NCBI GenBank assembly: GCA_025963815.1
Contig: JAOQAA010000197.1
Span: 1-6,350, forward strand
From: Capsulimonas sp.
GTDB taxonomy: Bacteria; Armatimonadota; Armatimonadia; Armatimonadales; Capsulimonadaceae
DNA length: 6,350 nt
Direction of reading: 5' to 3'
Positions 5,592 through 6,350 of this stretch are shown here, one piece after another. Each line of letters opens with the position of its first letter. Position 1 is the first letter of the stretch. The notes beneath the pieces are model-generated. The model searched no databases. It saw only the letters and a program-made list of their open reading frames with translations, and was not told where the DNA came from. The position numbers were made by a program, and so were the translations under genes.

Positions 5592-6350
5592 TTACAGTCG
5601 ATCCACCGTCGAAATCCCCAGCAGCGAAAGCCCCAATTGCAGCGTTCGCGCCGTCAGGTCGGCGAGCGCTAGGCGCGAGGTGCGCGTAGGCTCCTCGGCG
5701 TTCAGCACCGGGCAGTTTTCGTAGAAGTGGTTGAACTTCTGGCTCAGCTCGAACAGATAGGTGCAGAGGCGGCTCGGCAGGAAGTCCTCGGCGATCCGAG
5801 CGAGCACGTCGTCGAGTTCCAGGAGGTGCTTGGCGAGATCGCGTTCGGAGGGTTCGACGATGTGAATGTTGTCGAGCCCAGCCAGCGATGCGAAGTCCAC
5901 ACCGCCCTTGCGTGCGATGCCCTGCACGCGGACATAGGCGTACAGCATATACGGCGCTGTGTTGCCCTGCAAGGCGAGCATCTTGTCGAAGCTGAAGACG
6001 TAGTTGCTGCCGCGATTGACGCTGAGATCCGCATACTTTACGGCCGCGATCCCGACCTTGTCGGCGAGATCCGCCTTGAACTCTTCCGTCTCCTCGCGGC
6101 CTTCGGAGGTCAGCCGCTCGTCCAGGTGCGTGCGGGCGCGGACGACGGCTTCGTCCAGCAGGTCACTGAGCTTGACGGTTTCGCCCGATCGGGTCTTGAA
6201 CTTCTTGCCGTCCTCGCCCTGCACCAGCCCGAAGGGAACGTGCACCATGCGGACATCGTCCGGCAGCCATCCGGCGAGGCGGGCGACGGCGAAGACCTGC
6301 GCGAAGTGATCGGACTGGCCGATGTCGGTCACGATCACCACGCATTTAGC
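5592..6350 (-). CDS. argS: Arginyl-tRNA synthetase, C-terminal 252 residues (5' end outside window)
   Basis: ArgS charges tRNA-Arg with arginine in the cytosol. The frame is open to the window edge and starts here inside the class I catalytic domain ([13 protein letters not shown]). [13 protein letters not shown] at residues 45-57 of this fragment is the ArgS counterpart of the KMSKS loop, followed by [25 protein letters not shown] (130-143) opens the DALR-type anticodon-binding helical domain, which contains [11 protein letters not shown] (206-216) and ends with LGISTVDRL, the usual C-terminus of the family. The GTG at 6341 is not the real start, because conserved catalytic-domain sequence continues through it. 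The N-terminal domain and HIGH motif lie outside the window. The gene is first in the leftward series and is followed by the inverted repeat. Confidence 0.98.
   Translation of the reverse strand, partial: AKCVVIVTDIGQSDHFAQVFAVARLAGWLPDDVRMVHVPFGLVQGEDGKKFKTRSGETVKLSDLLDEAVVRARTHLDERLTSEGREETEEFKADLADKVGIAAVKYADLSVNRGSNYVFSFDKMLALQGNTAPYMLYAYVRVQGIARKGGVDFASLAGLDNIHIVEPSERDLAKHLLELDDVLARIAEDFLPSRLCTYLFELSQKFNHFYENCPVLNAEEPTRTSRLALADLTARTLQLGLSLLGISTVDRL

Noticed and set aside
6339..6341. GTG as the start codon of the argS reading frame
   Set aside because: Conserved catalytic-domain sequence continues upstream through the window edge, so this is an internal valine.

Overview
The window is an ordinary stretch of a GC-rich bacterial chromosome that is almost entirely protein-coding. 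It holds seven genes, two of them cut by the window edges. Readable E. coli-like promoter hexamers and Shine-Dalgarno sites show that it is bacterial. NadE is the long glutamine-dependent form seen in Mycobacterium. ArgS carries a [13 protein letters not shown] signature loop. The combination does not name a phylum from sequence alone; Armatimonadota is a guess from memory and should be treated as weak.

Positions 1-870: the first 200 residues of a D-2-hydroxyacid dehydrogenase, read leftwards off the edge. Its leader has a full-consensus sigma70-type promoter (TTGACA, 18-bp spacer, TATAAT). Just after the predicted transcript start lies an 8-bp palindrome, and further down a two-codon leader ORF with a strong ribosome binding site. 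The dehydrogenase is divergent from the next gene across this AT-rich 270-bp gap, and a second promoter faces right.

Positions 871-1521: a rightward gene for a 216-residue protein I do not recognise. It ends 14 bp from the end of the converging nadE gene.

Positions 1536-6350: five leftward genes in transcription order. These are argS (C-terminal 252 residues), a conserved acidic-tailed protein of unknown function (255 residues), tag (3-methyladenine DNA glycosylase I), a small single-span membrane protein (96 residues), and nadE. The unknown gene and tag overlap by ATGA and are probably translationally coupled. nadE lacks a Shine-Dalgarno site and has a -10-like hexamer exactly where a leaderless transcript would need it. 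The 234-bp gap between argS and the unknown gene holds a near-perfect 54-bp inverted repeat around a 50-bp centre. It resembles a pair of REP elements (BIME-like) or a small palindromic mobile unit.

The leftward genes cover translation, DNA base-excision repair and NAD synthesis, and share no pathway. I see no defence system, phage, transposase, CRISPR array, tRNA or rRNA. The points most worth following up are the inverted repeat, the layered leader of the dehydrogenase, the two proteins of unknown function and the possible leaderless start of nadE.
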